Notes: a model not told the origin generated them from the sequence alone. Numbered from the stretch's first letter, positions 53,706 through 62,934 are shown. The stretch is 64,000 nucleotides of DNA from Syntrophotalea carbinolica DSM 2380 (GCF_000012885.1 NC_007498.2:1984001-2048000), one strand, 5' to 3'. Program-made: numbers and translations.

Positions 53706-56700
53706 TTGCATTTCACCCACCTGCATGTACACTCGGCCTTTTCTCCCAACTGGGGTATCCATTCCCCTGCCACCTTGTGTGCCGCAGCCAAAGCTGCGGG
53801 TATGACACGCCTGGCACTGACCGACCGCAACGGCATGTATGGCATCCCCTGTTTTCTCGAAGCAGCCCAAAAAGCCGGTATTGCTCCACTGATCGGCGCC
53901 GAAGCCGTCAGCGGATCACAGCGAGCCGTGCTGCTGGCCAGAAACCAGGACGGTTACGCCAATCTGTGCCGCCTGCTTTCAGCACTGCACGACCCGCAGC
54001 CGTTCGATCTTGCCGTGGCCTTGGCAACCTGGCGGGAAGGATTATACATCCTCAGCGATAATGCCGCGGTGCTCGGCAGACTCGCCGAGCAGAGCCGCGA
54101 GGGTTTATTCGTCGAAACATCCCCCGGACATCGCATGGAGCAGGCCATGTTCCTGGCCCGCCGCCTGGGACTGCCGCCCGTCGCCACCAGTCGTGCTGTC
54201 TTTCTGCAAAACGCGGATATCAAAACACACAGGGTATTGCGCGCCATCGCCGGAAATACCACGCTGTCACGCCTCTCCGCCGAGACCTGTGCCGGGCCGG
54301 CCGATTTCCTGCGGGCGGAGACGGATCTGAAAGCCGCTTTTCCTCATTACCCCGAAGCACTGGAAAATGCCGCGCGTATCGCCGATAACTGCCAGACCAA
54401 CTGGGATTTTTCCGCGACCATCTTTCCCCGGTTCCGTGGCCTGGCGGATCAACAGGCCAGCACCCTGCTGGAACGCCGCGCCCACGAAGGTGCCATCCGA
54501 CGTTACGGCGAAATGAACACTAAAATCGCGGCGCGTCTAAGCAAGGAACTGACCATCATCCGCGACAAGGGATTTGCCCATTATTTCCTGGTGGTGCAGG
54601 AACTGGCGAAGCGCTCGCCACGCACCTGCGGCCGGGGCAGCGCCGCCGCCTCTCTGGTCGCCTATTGCCTCGGCATCACCCATGTCGACCCGTTGCGTTA
54701 CAACCTGTTTTTCGAACGTTTCCTCAACAAAGGCCGCATCGATCCCCCCGACATCGATATCGATTTCCCCTGGGATGAACGGGATGCGGTGCTCGACTTC
54801 GCCTTTCAACGCTACGGAAACCAGCGCGCCGCCATGGTCGCCAACCAGGTCGGATTCAAAAGCCGCGGCGCCCTGCGGGAAGTAGCCAAGGTATTCGGCA
54901 TGCCGGCCGATGAAATCAAAACGATTACCCGCCGACTGTCAAGCCACTGGTCGATACAGCGCGGCACCAAAGCCATGGACAGCCACCCGCTGTTTCGCGG
55001 TGAATCCCTGAGCAGCGACTGGCAGGATATACTCGCCATCGCCACCCGCCTCAACGGCCAGCTGCGCCACCTGTCCCAACATTGCGGCGGACTGGTGATC
55101 GTACCCGACGACATCCGGCAATACGTGCCGACAGAGGTTTCCGCAAAAGGCCGACCACTCATCCAGTGGGAAAAGGATCAGACCGAAGCCGCCGGGCTGG
55201 TCAAAATCGACATTCTCGGCAACCGCTCCCTGGCGGTCATCCGCGACGCCCTGACAGCGGTACATCATCACACGGGCAACAACATCGACTACCGCAACTG
55301 GCAACCGTTGACCGATGCCAAAACCCGCGCCCTGCTCTGTTCCGGCGACACCATCGGCTGCTTTTACATCGAATCGCCGGCCACCCGCCAGTTGTTGAAA
55401 AAAATGTGGGGCAACCGGCCCATGCCCGATGAAGATACCCTGTTCGAGCACCTGGTCATGGCATCATCGATTATCCGACCGGCGGCCAACAACGTCATTC
55501 GCGAGTTCGTCGCCCGCATGCACGGCAAACCCTGGCACCATCTGCACCCCCTGCTGGAGCCGATTCTCGACGAAACCTACGGCCTGGCCGTCTACCAGGA
55601 ACAGATCACCCAAATCGCCATGGCCCTGTCCGGCTTCAGTGCCAGCGAAGGAGACCGGCTGCGTAAAATCATCAGCAAAAAGGATAAGGGAAAAACCCTG
55701 GATGACTACCGGCAGCGCTTTATGCAGGGCGGAAACCGCAACGGCATATCCGCAGCGGTGCTGAAAAAAATCTGGCAACAGGTGCTTTCCTTTGCCGGCT
55801 ACTCCTTCTGCAAGCCCCATTCGGCCTCCTATGCCCTGGTCAGCTGCAAGGCCGCCTGGCTCAAGGCCAACCATCCCGCGGAGTTCATGGCTGCCGTCAT
55901 CAGCAACGGCGGCGGCTATTACACTCCTCTCGGCTACCTTTCCGAGGCTCGCCGCATGGGACTTCACATTCTGACGCCCGACATCAACACCAGCGACCGG
56001 GCCTACCGTGGCAAAGATCGGGATCTGCGCATCGGCCTGATGCAGATTGCCGCCGTTGCGCAGGCCACCATCGAGGTCATTCTGAACGAGCGCCGAAAAA
56101 ACGGCCCTTTTTCAGACTACGAAAATTTTCTATGGCGGCTCCCGCATCTGCCTGTCGCCGATATCAAACAACTGATCAAGGCCGGCTGTTTCGATGCGCT
56201 CGAAGGCAGCGAACAGCGTCCCGGACTGATCTGGCGGTTGCTGCAGTTGCAACGAGGCCCCGCCACCGCTGCAGATACGCTTTTCGTTACAGAGCCCGAA
56301 CCGCCGCCGGTTCTGCCGCCCTATGACGCCGTGACCTTGCAAACTCAGGAGCTCGAGACCCTCGGCATGCCCGTCGGCTCCCATCCCCTGGTACCATATG
56401 CCGAAGCCATTCGATCCAGCGGCGCCGTCCCTGCCGCCGAACTGTCACGCTGGATCGGCCGCCACATCACCCTCGTCGGGTGGTGGGTAACGGGCAAGCC
56501 GGTACGAACCGTCAAGGGCCAGCCGATGGAATTCGTCACATTCGAAGATGCGACAGCCCTTTTTGACGCGACATTCTTTCCCGCAGCCTATGCACGATTC
56601 TGCCGCAATTTCGGCAGATCCCGTCCCTATCTCATCAAAGGAGTGGTCGATGAGGAATTCGGTGTCGCAACCATCAATGTCATGTGGCTGGGGTTTCTGG

Positions 56701-56753
56701 ATGAGCAAGGGAAAACTTTATCAAAACAAAATGTTGCCATGAGGCGACTTTAA
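53706..56753 (+). CDS. dnaE2: Error-prone DNA polymerase III alpha-type subunit
   Basis: About 1015 residues if it starts at TTG 53706, the in-frame codon right before the PHP domain opening HFTHLHVHSAFSPNWG. The frame is open back to 53610 through the heptamer array. The PHP domain ends near LIGAEAVSG. The polymerase palm carries CGRGSAAASLVAYCLGITHVDPLRYNLFFERFLN and the catalytic PDIDIDF. FAGYSFCKPHSASYALVSCKAAWLKANHPAEFMAAV is the conserved finger region. A C-terminal OB-fold-like part follows. DnaE2 performs mutagenic synthesis with ImuB under LexA control. The start codon is uncertain. Confidence 0.9.
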   Translation: MHFTHLHVHSAFSPNWGIHSPATLCAAAKAAGMTRLALTDRNGMYGIPCFLEAAQKAGIAPLIGAEAVSGSQRAVLLARNQDGYANLCRLLSALHDPQPFDLAVALATWREGLYILSDNAAVLGRLAEQSREGLFVETSPGHRMEQAMFLARRLGLPPVATSRAVFLQNADIKTHRVLRAIAGNTTLSRLSAETCAGPADFLRAETDLKAAFPHYPEALENAARIADNCQTNWDFSATIFPRFRGLADQQASTLLERRAHEGAIRRYGEMNTKIAARLSKELTIIRDKGFAHYFLVVQELAKRSPRTCGRGSAAASLVAYCLGITHVDPLRYNLFFERFLNKGRIDPPDIDIDFPWDERDAVLDFAFQRYGNQRAAMVANQVGFKSRGALREVAKVFGMPADEIKTITRRLSSHWSIQRGTKAMDSHPLFRGESLSSDWQDILAIATRLNGQLRHLSQHCGGLVIVPDDIRQYVPTEVSAKGRPLIQWEKDQTEAAGLVKIDILGNRSLAVIRDALTAVHHHTGNNIDYRNWQPLTDAKTRALLCSGDTIGCFYIESPATRQLLKKMWGNRPMPDEDTLFEHLVMASSIIRPAANNVIREFVARMHGKPWHHLHPLLEPILDETYGLAVYQEQITQIAMALSGFSASEGDRLRKIISKKDKGKTLDDYRQRFMQGGNRNGISAAVLKKIWQQVLSFAGYSFCKPHSASYALVSCKAAWLKANHPAEFMAAVISNGGGYYTPLGYLSEARRMGLHILTPDINTSDRAYRGKDRDLRIGLMQIAAVAQATIEVILNERRKNGPFSDYENFLWRLPHLPVADIKQLIKAGCFDALEGSEQRPGLIWRLLQLQRGPATAADTLFVTEPEPPPVLPPYDAVTLQTQELETLGMPVGSHPLVPYAEAIRSSGAVPAAELSRWIGRHITLVGWWVTGKPVRTVKGQPMEFVTFEDATALFDATFFPAAYARFCRNFGRSRPYLIKGVVDEEFGVATINVMWLGFLDEQGKTLSKQNVAMRRL

Positions 56754-56886
56754 TTTTTAAGCATTATTAAAGACTTACAGATGTAGGCAACATCCGTGTC
56801 CCCGACAGGAGACACAATCCCCCTCCCCTGAGGGCAAAATCCACCCAAGAATCCTCAACACCCTGTTTTTAAATGATTTTCAAACA

Positions 56887-56901
56887 TGGCACGATGGTTG
56901 C
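56887..56901 (+). promoter_or_regulatory. Near-consensus sigma-54 promoter of the EF-hand gene
   Basis: TGGCAC (56887-56892), five bases, then TTGC (56898-56901), the canonical -24/-12 arrangement. Transcription would start near 56913, 48 bases before the ATG. The activator is unknown. Confidence 0.8.
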
Positions 56902-56960
56902 GATTAACAGAACCATATCGTCATGAGACGATAAAACTCTAACGTCAAAAGGAGAAAATC

Positions 56961-57218
56961 ATGAAAAAACTGACCGCCTCGCTGTTGATGGTAACCGCTC
57001 TTTGCCTGCTTTCCACTACTGCTTTTGCCGCTACCGAAGACAGTACCCCAACCTTCGAAGCTCTGGACGCAGACCGTAATGGTTTCATTTCTACCGATGA
57101 AGCCGCATCCTGCGAATCCCTTTTAATTGACTTCGGAAAAATCGACGTCAATCAAGATGGTAAGCTGGATCCGGAGGAATACGCAGTATTCGACCAAAAA
57201 GCTGTCCAGAAAAGCTGA
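56961..57218 (+). CDS. Secreted EF-hand calcium-binding protein
   Basis: 85 residues. A signal peptide (LTASLLMVTALCLLSTTAFA) is followed by two canonical EF-hand loops, DADRNGFISTDE (36-47) and DVNQDGKLDPEE (62-73), each with acidic or Asn ligands at positions 1, 3, 5 and 12. It is expected to bind two Ca2+ in the periplasm or outside the cell. AAAGGAG precedes ATG 56961. It has its own sigma-54 promoter and terminator, so it is monocistronic. Partner and role are unknown. Confidence 0.88.
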   Translation: MKKLTASLLMVTALCLLSTTAFAATEDSTPTFEALDADRNGFISTDEAASCESLLIDFGKIDVNQDGKLDPEEYAVFDQKAVQKS

Positions 57219-57251
57219 AACCAACTCTATTGTATAGTTCGATGTTGGTAA

Positions 57252-57286
57252 GAAAAACGGGGCGGACTCAGGCCCGCCCCGTTTTT
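57252..57286. terminator. Terminator after the EF-hand gene
   Basis: GAAAAACGGGGCGG pairs with CCGCCCCGTTTTTC across a short loop. T-runs occur on both strands, so it can also end the GtrA-like gene (stop at 57334). Confidence 0.92.
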
Positions 57287-57333
57287 CTTATCCAAGCAAA
57301 GTTATACAGATGATACTTTAATTTTCAAAAGCG

Positions 57334-57801
57334 TTATCCGCGAATCGAAGTCACAGAACGCCTATGACAGGTGGTTGCAGAAACACTTTTTGCGACGTTG
57401 ACGTCTTTGAAGACAAACAATTTATAAGAAAAGAAATTCCACAACATACTGACAACCGTCGCTGCAATTTTGGCAAGATTGAGATGAAGGAAAAACGACA
57501 GTCCCAGATCAAAAAAGTCTTGCGATAGAATAAAAATCATGCCGGAGTTAATACCAAGCCCCCCCAGAGAACAGACCAGGAAAACCAGGTATTCCTTTTG
57601 CGAAGCGTGTTCAGGGTGCCGAAAAGTCCATTTTTTATTCATCACATAACTATTGACATTTGCTCCCAGAAAAGAAAAGACATTGCATAAGACCAGGCCC
57701 CCAGGAGTGAAAACACGCAAAACCAGAACAAATATATTGAGTAGAGCGCAATCCACAACCGTATTAATGATACCAACCAGCCCGAATCGCAAAATCTTCA
57801 T
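57334..57801 (-). CDS. GtrA-like membrane protein
   Basis: 155 residues from ATG 57801 (GGAGA upstream); GTG 57840 is an alternative. Four transmembrane segments are visible: FGLVGIINTVVDCALLNIFVLV, GGLVLCNVFSFLGANVNSYV, YLVFLVCSLGGLGINSGMIFI and LAKIAATVVSMLWNFFSYKLFVF. NKKWTFRHP between helices 2 and 3 is the GtrA-family hallmark. Members help move lipid-linked sugars across the inner membrane for surface polysaccharide decoration. No glycosyltransferase partner lies next to it. Confidence 0.85.
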   Translation of the reverse strand: MKILRFGLVGIINTVVDCALLNIFVLVLRVFTPGGLVLCNVFSFLGANVNSYVMNKKWTFRHPEHASQKEYLVFLVCSLGGLGINSGMIFILSQDFFDLGLSFFLHLNLAKIAATVVSMLWNFFSYKLFVFKDVNVAKSVSATTCHRRSVTSIRG

Positions 57802-57931
57802 TCTGTCTCCATGTGCCCATCGCCTCTCGAATAACGTCACAGGTCCCTGATATTATACCCGATAATTGTCCTGTGAACAGTTGCATATATATCCATTCGG
57901 CGGCCTCTCGCCCCATTGTGGTCTGAGAATC

Positions 57932-57959
57932 TTGACATGAGACCATTAAGCGCTATCCT
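57932..57959 (+). promoter_or_regulatory. Candidate promoter of the first Flp pilin gene
   Basis: TTGACA (57932-57937) and TATCCT (57954-57959) are 16 bases apart, about 70 bases ahead of the pilin start. Confidence 0.45.
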
Positions 57960-58031
57960 TCCTCTAAAAGTTCATAGGCTCCTTCATATTCAAAGGCTGT
58001 TGGTCCTCACGAAAAACAAGGAGAACATTCA

Positions 58032-58211
58032 ATGAATTTTGTCATGTCAAAACTCCGAGATCTTGTATGGAAGGAAGAAGGGGCAACTTCCCCGGAATAT
58101 GCAGTCATGCTGGCGTTGATTATCATCGTTTGCATTGCCGCCATTTCTTATCTAGGCAAAAAGGTCAACAATACCTTCAATGACATGGCGCAACAGTATC
58201 CCGACAATTAA
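58032..58211 (+). CDS. flp: Flp/Fap-type pilin 1
   Basis: 59 residues, too short for usual gene length cut-offs. A short leader ends KEEG (Gly17), followed by the mature start ATSPEYAVMLALIIIVCIAAI, with Glu at position 5 and Tyr at 6, the Flp motif for cleavage by the TadV peptidase. The rest (SYLGKKVNNTFNDMAQQYPDN) is the short polar tail. It forms the Tad/Flp pilus fibre. AAGGAG lies upstream. A 538-base gap (58212-58749) without any gene separates it from the second pilin. Confidence 0.9.
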   Translation: MNFVMSKLRDLVWKEEGATSPEYAVMLALIIIVCIAAISYLGKKVNNTFNDMAQQYPDN

Positions 58212-58749
58212 CCGTCCGAATTGATGATAATCTTTGCCAATTACAGCATTCCACACTCGTGGTGTGCACAATTCTCTGTGCGCCCCTAACCTGAATTTTT
58301 CATGCCCACATAAACAATCCCAAGGATATCGGCTAGGCAGGTTTCGGCAAAAAATACCTTTGTGCTAAAAAATATCCGTTTGATTACATCTGAGTCCTTT
58401 TCCCGTGCAAACTATCAGATTTTTCCTTATGAATAAGGCATATAGACAATTCCATCCGATTTTAATTGCGAAGCGCCACTATGTATCTAACGACAAAATG
58501 GCCTCTATCTACCGAAAAACCTTCCATCCCCAGCCTTTCGCAAACCTTGACAGGGCAAAAATCCCGGCTAATCTCAAATTAAAAGCAGTTCGGCAAAAAG
58601 CTCAGGCATCAACAATCACTGATCTTTTTGACCGAATTGCATACACGGGAAGGCACCATTGCCAGCAACACATCGTTAAACGGTATGCGATGGGTTTCGG
58701 CATCACTGCCGGAAATCATCACCACACAGGCCAAGAAGGAGGTCAACAG

Positions 58750-58932
58750 ATGACAAAAATGCTCATGAAATGCAGGGAACTGATTCGCAGTGAAGAAGGA
58801 GCAACCGCTACGGAATACGCCGTCATGCTGGCACTTATTATCATCGTTGCCATCGGCGCCATCACTTTCCTTGGCAAAAAAGTCAACAACACGTTCCAGA
58901 ACATTGCAGAAAGCTTGCCTGACCCCAGTTAA
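58750..58932 (+). CDS. flp: Flp/Fap-type pilin 2
   Basis: 60 residues. Leader MTKMLMKCRELIRSEEG (Gly17), then mature start ATATEYAVMLALIIIVAIGAI with Glu5-Tyr6, and tail TFLGKKVNNTFQNIAESLPDPS. The mature parts of the two pilins are nearly parallel in sequence, so a duplication is likely. GGAGG precedes ATG 58750. It lies 48 bases before the TadV prepilin peptidase, so it probably belongs to that operon. Confidence 0.92.
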   Translation: MTKMLMKCRELIRSEEGATATEYAVMLALIIIVAIGAITFLGKKVNNTFQNIAESLPDPS

Positions 58933-58980
58933 TTTCTGCACTTAATACTGTTATCTAAAATGAATTTCGAGGCAGCTGGA

Positions 58981-59589
58981 ATGACAACTACTCATGCTAT
59001 TAAAATGACACGCTGTGCTTTTGGCCTGGTGGCCATGTCGCTGGCCATGTTGTTTATTTATCGACATCCATCGGATATGGTCATTCTGGCTGCCTCGGGT
59101 TATTTGTTCCTGATCTGTGCAACCGACACCCTTTATTCAAAAATCCCTAACATCTGCACTCTGGCCTTGATTACCATCGGGCTGGTTACCAACATTGTCA
59201 TCTCGGGCTTGCCCGGCATTATCGTTTCGATAACGGGATTTAGCGTGGGCCTTGCGTTGCTCCTGATCCCCTTCTTGCTGGGAGGGATGGGAGCCGGCGA
59301 TGTCAAGGCACTGGCGGCGCTTGGCGCTCTGCTGGGACCAGGCAAGACCTTTCAAATATTTCTGTATATGGGACTTATCGGCGGCCTTTTGGGGATTATT
59401 TTTCATCTTATCTCGACGGATACCCGCAAAGAACTTCGCCATTATGCTTCCATGCTCAAAAATGTTTATCTCACAAGAGATTACACATCCTTTAAAAACT
59501 ATGAAAGTCGCTCCACATATCGGTTTCCTTATGCAACAGCCATCGCATTCGGATTTTTTGCCCTGACCTCTTGGGGTGACATCGTGTAA
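58981..59589 (+). CDS. tadV: Prepilin peptidase (TadV/CpaA, A24 family)
   Basis: 202 residues from ATG 58981, which has GAGG 8 bases ahead; ATG 58960 lacks a site. Multiple transmembrane helices are seen. The first catalytic Asp is in CATDTLYSKIPN and the second in GGMGAGDVKAL, the GxGD protease pair. It processes Flp and TadE-type prepilins at the Gly-X junction. A C-terminal cytosolic stretch (DTRKELRHYASMLKNVYLTRDYTSFKNYESR) precedes the last helix. Confidence 0.9.
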   Translation: MTTTHAIKMTRCAFGLVAMSLAMLFIYRHPSDMVILAASGYLFLICATDTLYSKIPNICTLALITIGLVTNIVISGLPGIIVSITGFSVGLALLLIPFLLGGMGAGDVKALAALGALLGPGKTFQIFLYMGLIGGLLGIIFHLISTDTRKELRHYASMLKNVYLTRDYTSFKNYESRSTYRFPYATAIAFGFFALTSWGDIV

Positions 59590-59708
59590 CAAACAGTAGA
59601 AGTTGCAACTCGCCGTTCGATTTTATCGGAGGATTTGTAAGGGGTTGAAGCCAGTATTTCCTGAAAAGGCAGCCCGATTTTACCGTTCCGTTTCACAGGA
59701 GGCCCAGT

Positions 59709-60527
59709 ATGAAAAAATATGGCACCATCATCGCCCTGGCACTGGCCGTCATTTTCGGGGTCATTGCGGTTATTCTGGTCAACAGATGGCTTTCCTCCAA
59801 GGTATCACAGGAAGCCACAACACCCAGAGAGTCCATCGCCATGACCGAGATCGTCGTAGCGGCGGCTGACGTCAACATCGGCACCCGACTCGATCAAACA
59901 CTGCTGGCCATGGCCCAATGGCCCAAGGCCAGCGTCCCAAAGGGAGCCTTTGAAGATATCGAGCAGGTTGTGGGGCGCGTTTCCGTGAGTAAGATGGTTA
60001 CGGGTACCCCCATCCTGGCGGCGGAACTTGCCGCACCCAATTCCGGAGCCGGACTCGTTGCCCTTATCAAGCCCGGCATGCGGGCCATGGCCATTAAAGT
60101 CAACGAAGTCGTCGGTGTCGGCGGATTCATTCTACCGAATACTTTTGTCGATATTATTTCTCTGGACGAAAGATCGAAACGTACCAAAGTAGCCGATACA
60201 TTCCTGCACAAGGTCGAAGTTCTCGCCATCGCCCAGGAAACCTTCATCGAGGAAGGCAAGCCTAAAGTGGTTCGCACCGTAACTCTTGAATTAACACCTG
60301 AAGATGCCGAAAAGCTGGTGGAAAAAACCCATGAAGGCCCCATCCAACTTGTCCTGCGCAACCCTCTGGACGAAAAAGAAACTCCTCCGCCACCTAAAAA
60401 GGTGGTAAAAAGAACACGTGTTCGTAGAGCAAAACCAAGGGTTTACACGCCACCGGCACCAACTTTCGAAGTTGAGGTCATACGCGGCGAAAGACCGGCG
60501 GAAAACTATCAGTTCAAAGCTAAATAA
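59709..60527 (+). CDS. cpaB: Flp pilus assembly protein CpaB (RcpC)
   Basis: 272 residues. A single N-terminal membrane segment (IIALALAVIFGVIAVILVNRWL) is followed by the SAF domain, EIVVAAADVNIGTRLDQTLLAMAQWPKASVPKGAF, then GTPILAAELAAPNSGAGLVALIKPGMRAMAIKVNEVVGVGGFILPNTFVDII. The C-terminus is basic with prolines (PPPPKKVVKRTRVRRAKPRV). CpaB sits at the periplasmic face with the CpaC secretin. GGAGG precedes the start. It is immediately followed by cpaC. Confidence 0.9.
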   Translation: MKKYGTIIALALAVIFGVIAVILVNRWLSSKVSQEATTPRESIAMTEIVVAAADVNIGTRLDQTLLAMAQWPKASVPKGAFEDIEQVVGRVSVSKMVTGTPILAAELAAPNSGAGLVALIKPGMRAMAIKVNEVVGVGGFILPNTFVDIISLDERSKRTKVADTFLHKVEVLAIAQETFIEEGKPKVVRTVTLELTPEDAEKLVEKTHEGPIQLVLRNPLDEKETPPPPKKVVKRTRVRRAKPRVYTPPAPTFEVEVIRGERPAENYQFKAK

Positions 60528-60554
60528 ATGGGGTTTATTGAAAGGGAGGTCATT

Positions 60555-62078
60555 ATGACAACACGCCGAGCCATTCTTCCGGCAATCTGCTTCTTAGGCC
60601 TGTTTTGCCTGGCTCTGTTCACCGGGACGGCCGCTGCCGACGATATCGAGCATCTGACTCTCGATGTCAATATCGGCGGCTCGGAACTGGTCGAAATACG
60701 CGAACCGAGCCAGCGGATGAAAATCCTCATCTCCAACGGCGACATCATAGGCGCCAGACCGTTGCGCCCAAATTTGATCAACGTCTATAACCTGGGCAAA
60801 AAGATAGGCTTTTCCCGGGTTACCGTTTGGGACGATGCCGCTCGCCAGGTACGCGCAATCATCGACGTAAGCGTCAACCTCGACCTGACACCTCTCAAAC
60901 AAAAGATCGGCGAGCTCTACCCACATGAGAATATCAAGGTTTATGCCTCGGAAACCGGCGTGGTCCTCTCAGGCACCGTCTCCAGCCCGGAGGTGGTCGA
61001 GCAGGTCATTCGCCTGACGGAAACCTTTTTACCCAAAAAGGCTGAGGCTTCAACGAGCGGTAAAGGCACCGGCAAATCGGGCAGCGGCATCACCAACCTG
61101 TTGAGCGTCGGCGGTGTCCAGCAGGTCATGCTCGAAGTCAAATTCGCCGAAGTCACCCGCTCCTCCGGTCGTGACTGGCAAGCGGCCCTTGGATTCAACG
61201 GCCTGGGTGATAATTCCGGTCTTGTCGCTGGTGTAGGCGGCATTTCCGGCGATATTTCCGGTGGCGATTTTACAGGCAAACTCGGCAGCGTATTGCTGAA
61301 CTTCGCTGACTTTGCCAGCAACCCAGCAAACATCTTTGTACAAATGGGCGATTTCACCTCGGCCCTACGCTTCCTTGAGGATGAAGGCCTTGCACGTATC
61401 CTCGCCGAACCGAGATTGGTCACCATGAGCGGTCAGGAGGCCAGTTTCCTGGCCGGTGGAGAATTCCCGATCCCGGTACCGGATGAAGACGGCATCACCA
61501 TTGAATTTCGTGAATTCGGGGTCTCCCTGCGATTTACCCCCGTAGTAATGAGCGATGGGAAGATCAGTTTACGCGTGGCTCCAAGCGTCAGCGACATTGC
61601 CTCAACCAGTTCCATACCGTCAAGCATTACGGGAACCACCTATAATGTGCCCAACCTGACAACCCGCAAACTCGAAACCACCGTACAACTATATGACGGA
61701 CAGACCTTGGCATTGGCTGGATTACTGCAGGATACTCTGCGTGAAAGTGTATCCAAAATACCCGGCCTGGGTGATCTTCCGATCCTCGGTGCCCTGTTCC
61801 GCAGCACCAGCTATACCCAGGAGAAAACCGACCTGCTGATTGCTGTAACACCACACCTGGTCAAACCGAGCAAGGAAGGCACTCTCAGCTTCCCCGGCGA
61901 ATACATGCGTCCCCCCAACCGGCTTGAGTTTTATCTCGAAGGCCGCCTTGAAGGTCGCAGATTCCCGAATGATCCCTCGGCTTTGAGCCAGCATAGTTTT
62001 GCCGCACCGCCTCAAATGAACGAAACGGCTGGTGGACTCGAAGGTGAGTTCGGCCATGAACCCGTGACGGCACAATAA
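60555..62078 (+). CDS. cpaC: Tad pilus secretin CpaC (RcpA)
   Basis: 507 residues from ATG 60555, which has GGGAGG upstream. A signal peptide (LPAICFLGLFCLALFTGTAAA) is followed by a pilus-type N-domain (SQRMKILISNGDIIGARPLRP), a BON-like stretch (GVVLSGTVSSPEVVEQVIRL) and the secretin core. In the core, QVMLEVKFAEVTRSSGRDW, ILAEPRLVTMSGQEASFLAGGEFPIPVPDE and TVQLYDGQTLALAGLLQDTLRESVSKIPGLGDLPILGALFRS are diagnostic. It forms the outer-membrane pore for Flp pili. Confidence 0.93.
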   Translation: MTTRRAILPAICFLGLFCLALFTGTAAADDIEHLTLDVNIGGSELVEIREPSQRMKILISNGDIIGARPLRPNLINVYNLGKKIGFSRVTVWDDAARQVRAIIDVSVNLDLTPLKQKIGELYPHENIKVYASETGVVLSGTVSSPEVVEQVIRLTETFLPKKAEASTSGKGTGKSGSGITNLLSVGGVQQVMLEVKFAEVTRSSGRDWQAALGFNGLGDNSGLVAGVGGISGDISGGDFTGKLGSVLLNFADFASNPANIFVQMGDFTSALRFLEDEGLARILAEPRLVTMSGQEASFLAGGEFPIPVPDEDGITIEFREFGVSLRFTPVVMSDGKISLRVAPSVSDIASTSSIPSSITGTTYNVPNLTTRKLETTVQLYDGQTLALAGLLQDTLRESVSKIPGLGDLPILGALFRSTSYTQEKTDLLIAVTPHLVKPSKEGTLSFPGEYMRPPNRLEFYLEGRLEGRRFPNDPSALSQHSFAAPPQMNETAGGLEGEFGHEPVTAQ

Positions 62079-62099
62079 TTCGCAAAGGAGGTCTTTATT

Positions 62100-62369
62100 A
62101 TGAAAACAATGACTTTTATCGTCGCGACCGTCCTCCTGCTGAGCGGATGTGCCTCATTGCAGGAAGCCTACTATGTCGATCGTGAATTCGGACAACTCAG
62201 CCAAGCCTCATGGGATCAACAAGTCGCTTATCCCGACTACCGGTATACGGCAAAAACACCGGAAACCCTGGAAGGCATCACCGCTGAAGAAATCATGGAC
62301 ATCCACAATAAAACCTATGCCGAGAAACCTGAAAAAATCGACATTATTCAATTCGGTCTGGAAGATTAG
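62100..62369 (+). CDS. Small lipoprotein of the Tad locus
   Basis: 89 residues with a signal and lipobox (LLLSGCASLQ, Cys about 17). The mature part is polar: AYYVDREFGQLSQASWDQQVAYPDYRY and ITAEEIMDIHNKTYAEKP. AAAGGAGG precedes ATG 62100. It sits between cpaC and tadE, like the TadD/RcpB-type accessory lipoproteins of other loci, though its sequence is not clearly one of them. It is possibly a pilotin for the secretin. Confidence 0.75.
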   Translation: MKTMTFIVATVLLLSGCASLQEAYYVDREFGQLSQASWDQQVAYPDYRYTAKTPETLEGITAEEIMDIHNKTYAEKPEKIDIIQFGLED

Positions 62370-62458
62370 ATTTAAACTGGGTGCTGCGATGCAAAAGCGT
62401 CGCAGCACAAACAACATGTCAGCGTAACAAGACATAAAGAAGAACAAGGAGTAGCCTC

Positions 62459-62914
62459 ATGAAATTTAACAGTCAAAAAGGGGCAGCCATTGTAGAGTTT
62501 GCTGTCATCCTTCCGCTGCTGCTCCTGATCGTATTCGGCATTGTTGAGTTCGGATTCATCTTTTACAACCAGGCTATTCTCACCAATGCCAGCCGTGAAG
62601 GCGCACGCAGAGCCATCGTTTTCGAAACCAATAGTAATGGTGATCGTATCTACAACGGGGCTACCGTAGAAGATACGATCAAACGATATCTTTACACGGA
62701 TTATCCGACCAACAGTGATTTAAGGTTGGTTACATTCGGCACGGAAAACCTCTCAATTGCCCCCAGCAGCGCAGATGGCGAGGTGGTCATCAATCAGGGA
62801 GATTACATCCTTGTCGAAGTACAATACGATTACGATTTCATGGTTTTACCATCGTTTGCCGGAATCCCGCAGACCATTACACTGACTGGGAAAACCACCA
62901 TGAGGGCTGAGTAA
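62459..62914 (+). CDS. tadE: TadE-like pseudopilin
   Basis: 151 residues. The N-terminus KFNSQKGAAIVEFAVILPLLLLIVFGIVEFG has the pseudopilin cleavage site Gly8-Ala with Glu at position 5, and the TadE family hydrophobic helix. It continues with NQAILTNASREGARRAIVF, the TadE hallmark. The C-terminal part has a beta-rich pattern (VVINQGDYILVEVQYDYDF). It is a minor pilus-assembly component. AAGGAG precedes the start. Confidence 0.88.
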   Translation: MKFNSQKGAAIVEFAVILPLLLLIVFGIVEFGFIFYNQAILTNASREGARRAIVFETNSNGDRIYNGATVEDTIKRYLYTDYPTNSDLRLVTFGTENLSIAPSSADGEVVINQGDYILVEVQYDYDFMVLPSFAGIPQTITLTGKTTMRAE

Positions 62915-62934
62915 AGCTCGACTGCGAGGCAGTT

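Noticed and set aside
56796-56815. Hairpin after dnaE2 as a terminator
   Set aside because: The stem is imperfect and no T-run follows; not enough to call.
58405-58749. Long N-terminal extension of the second pilin frame
   Set aside because: The pilin start at 58750 has GGAGG and a proper Flp leader; the upstream part has no family-like sequence.
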